From positions 1 through 64,000 of the forward strand of contig NZ_QUZZ01000018.1 in the NCBI RefSeq assembly GCF_003545695.1: DNA of 64,000 bases, in the 5' to 3' direction. The position numbers and the translations under genes were made by a program. Positions 62,470 through 64,000 of this stretch are shown one piece after another (position 1 is the first letter of the stretch; each line of letters starts with the position of its first letter). The notes beneath the pieces are model-generated. The model was not told where the DNA came from and ran no database searches. It saw only the letters and a program-made list of their open reading frames with translations. The DNA comes from Taibaiella helva (GTDB lineage Bacteria > Bacteroidota > Bacteroidia > Chitinophagales > Chitinophagaceae).

Positions 62470-62502
62470 AAAGGCCCGCCATCATAATGATCGCGGGCCT
62501 TT
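62470..62502 (+). terminator. Intrinsic terminator of the carboxylase gene
   Basis: 10-bp stem AAAGGCCCGC / GCGGGCCTTT with a T-run (TTTGTGTTTTG) downstream. Confidence 0.8.
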
Positions 62503-62580
62503 GTGTTTTGCAGATGTTGTAAAGACGATTGCTTCATGAAGCGGGTATTGCTGCGTCGGTTTCGCTGCCGGGCCGCGATG

Positions 62581-63636
62581 CTACTCCGTATCAGCCTGCT
62601 CTTCCTGCCGCAGGATCACCTCGGTTTTCTTATTGGTTTTGAGCTCGGCAAGGGGGATGCCCTTCTGGTTGTCCATGGCCAGCACGGTAAGCTCGTGCCC
62701 CATATTAAGGTCGATAAACACCCTGCCGTCGATCAGCCAGCCGGTAGCTTTAAAGCCGTAGCCTTTCCGGGATAGCCCCGAAGACGTATAGATATCCTCG
62801 TCAAAGATGATCTTGACCAGGTCGCCATCGCTAAACTTGCGGGCATTTTCTATGTGGGCGCTGTAATAAGACAGCTTCACCTTCGCTGCCTTGGTGGTCT
62901 TGCTCATCACCTTCACCGACATGCTCCTGAACTCCTCATCATTATCGCTGCCGCCACCGGTATTTACGGGCCGTGCATCGGCGTTGAACACATTGTAGCC
63001 AAAGTCTTTCATGTACAGTTCGGGGTATTCAAACAGCTCTTTAACGGCAATGATCTTATATACGTATAGCGCGGTTTCGGGGTTGAGCTGCATGGAAAAA
63101 TAATTGCTGCCCTGCCGTTTGATCGCTTTCGAAATATTGCTGATGCCAAAATTGTAGCCTGCCAGCGTGAGCGCCCATACGCCTATCTGGCTGTAATAGG
63201 TCTTGAGCAGGCGGCAGGCAGCATCGGTAGACTTGGCGATATCGTTCCGCTCATCGATCACGTCGTTGACAGTAAGGCCCTGTCCGCGCGCCGTTTCGGG
63301 CATCAGCTGCCAGTAGCCGGCGGCGCCGGCATGTGATGTTGCATTGGTGAAGCCACTTTCCACCACAGGAATATACTTCAGATCCATAGGCAGGCCATGC
63401 CGGGAAAGATAGCGTTCAAATACAGGAAACCAGGTGTTGGCCTGCTGTCGCAGCCGGGGCAGGTTGACCACCGGTACCTGCTTGCGGATCACATTCATCA
63501 GTTTGGTTGCTACAAAATTATTGTCGACAGGTATGCGCTCCCCGCAGAAGATCACTTCGTGGAGGCGCGCCTGTGCGCTGCCGCATAATAACCATGCGCA
63601 GAAAAACAATACCGCTGTTTTGTGTCGTAGCCGCAT
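62581..63636 (-). CDS. Membrane-bound lytic murein transglycosylase (MltD-like) with LysM-type C-terminus
   Basis: 351 aa; signal peptide MRLRHKTAVLFFCAWLLCGSA. SLT domain: LKYIPVVESGFTNATSHAGA has the catalytic Glu (VVESGF), then GYWQLMPETARGQGLTVNDV and GVWALTLAGYNFG, matching the MltD/SLT family 1 pattern. The C-terminal half (RSMSVKVMSKTTKAAKVKLS...) is beta-rich and less certain. It cleaves peptidoglycan glycan strands to make 1,6-anhydro ends, acting in the periplasm. Confidence 0.85.
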   Translation of the reverse strand: MRLRHKTAVLFFCAWLLCGSAQARLHEVIFCGERIPVDNNFVATKLMNVIRKQVPVVNLPRLRQQANTWFPVFERYLSRHGLPMDLKYIPVVESGFTNATSHAGAAGYWQLMPETARGQGLTVNDVIDERNDIAKSTDAACRLLKTYYSQIGVWALTLAGYNFGISNISKAIKRQGSNYFSMQLNPETALYVYKIIAVKELFEYPELYMKDFGYNVFNADARPVNTGGGSDNDEEFRSMSVKVMSKTTKAAKVKLSYYSAHIENARKFSDGDLVKIIFDEDIYTSSGLSRKGYGFKATGWLIDGRVFIDLNMGHELTVLAMDNQKGIPLAELKTNKKTEVILRQEEQADTE

Positions 63637-63662
63637 AACAATTAGGATGACGCCGGTGATGG

Positions 63663-64000
63663 TTATTCCGCGCTGTTCGCCTCCTTTTCCTTTTTGCGCT
63701 TTTCTTTCCGCGCTTTCTTCTGCTCTTTTTTATGGTCATCATCCCGGACAGAGGCGCCGATCGGTTTTTCTACCCTGGCCAGCTCCCGGCGATACACAGC
63801 GCCGTCGAAGAAGAGCTCGAATCCCGGTGCTCCCTGCCTGCGCTCTTTAAGGGTGAAGACCAGCTTGTCGTCATCGTTGATATTGGCGGCCCGGGTAACG
63901 TAGATGTAGTCCTTCGTCTCCCCTGGTTTCACCAGTGGGAAAAAGCCGATATAGCTCAGGTAGCTGCATTTCAGGAAAACCTTGGGCGAGCTGTCGGGGT
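63663..64000 (-). CDS. Hypothetical protein, cut by the window edge
   Basis: Open to position 64000 in this frame, so the N-terminus lies outside the window. The visible C-terminal ~110 residues read SYLSYIGFFPLVKPGETKDY...DDDKLVFTLKERRQ...FELFFDGAVYRRELARV, then a strongly basic Lys/Glu tail (KKEQKKARKEKRKKEKEAN). No family recognised. The transglycosylase gene follows 26 bp downstream on the same strand, so they are probably in one operon. Confidence 0.7.
   Translation of the reverse strand, partial: PDSSPKVFLKCSYLSYIGFFPLVKPGETKDYIYVTRAANINDDDKLVFTLKERRQGAPGFELFFDGAVYRRELARVEKPIGASVRDDDHKKEQKKARKEKRKKEKEANSAE

Overview
The window reads as a chromosomal piece of a Bacteroidota (Bacteroidetes) bacterium, most likely a Chitinophagaceae-like soil or freshwater lineage. 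The main evidence is the number of secreted proteins with type IX secretion system (T9SS) C-terminal sorting domains: seven of type A and one of the gliding-motility-associated CHU_C / type B kind. Other lineage signs are DUF6660 and LytTR proteins, an HX4E lipid A-type acyltransferase, mostly non-Shine-Dalgarno starts, and intergenic repeats of the GATCCTTCACTCCGC...TTCAGGATGAC kind. Most genes are moderately G+C-rich. One block (about 5.05-8.53 kb) is strikingly A+T-rich and looks horizontally acquired.

Layout: 0-1.1 kb holds three tandem 256-bp copies of the promoter and 5' end of a DUF2809 gene, followed by the only complete but frameshifted copy. 1.2-2.8 kb encodes a secreted papain-like (C70-type) cysteine protease and a secreted companion. 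3.2-5.0 kb has a small Cys-rich lipoprotein, a degenerate 21-bp tandem repeat and a frameshifted coiled-coil-like gene. 5.26-8.47 kb is a tight A+T-rich three-gene operon, DUF262 NTPase / DUF3696 AAA ATPase / unknown 231-aa protein, which is the best candidate for an undescribed (anti-phage-like) system. 8.6-10.0 kb is a ~340-bp repeat array. 10.4-17.6 kb has a 750-aa carboxypeptidase-regulatory-like protein divergent from a GrpE-like / Hsp70 / membrane-anchored-protein operon, a second candidate novel system. 17.6-18.3 and 21.2-21.95 kb are long direct repeats sharing motifs with the earlier arrays.

18.4-28.4 kb carries mainly housekeeping and envelope genes: M3 peptidase, DUF1684, fatty acid desaturase, lipid A-type acyltransferase, outer-membrane proteins, a carboxypeptidase-regulatory/beta-lactamase fusion and an alkyltransferase-like protein. 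28.8-41.3 kb is dominated by large T9SS cargo and surface proteins (Ig/SdrD-like, SBBP propeller, FG-GAP repeats) with a second class C serine hydrolase, a DUF1801 protein and a RibD/DHFR-like protein. 41.7-43.4 kb has an AraC regulator and a LytTR regulator whose receiver lacks the phospho-acceptor Asp.

43.6-54.6 kb is bracketed by two identical tRNA-Asp(GTC) genes in direct orientation. The first lies beside a glutamyl-Q-tRNA(Asp) synthetase, an enzyme that modifies exactly this tRNA. Between the tRNAs are a Zn/Cd P-type ATPase with DUF6660, an RluA-type pseudouridine synthase, a ChrA transporter, a T9SS protein and an SDR. 54.7-64.0 kb has a BNR-like lipoprotein, an enoyl-CoA hydratase, a type B T9SS protein, a secreted endonuclease I, an MCC-type acyl-CoA carboxylase beta subunit (compatible, with the hydratase, with branched-chain acyl-CoA breakdown), a lytic transglycosylase and a gene cut by the window edge.
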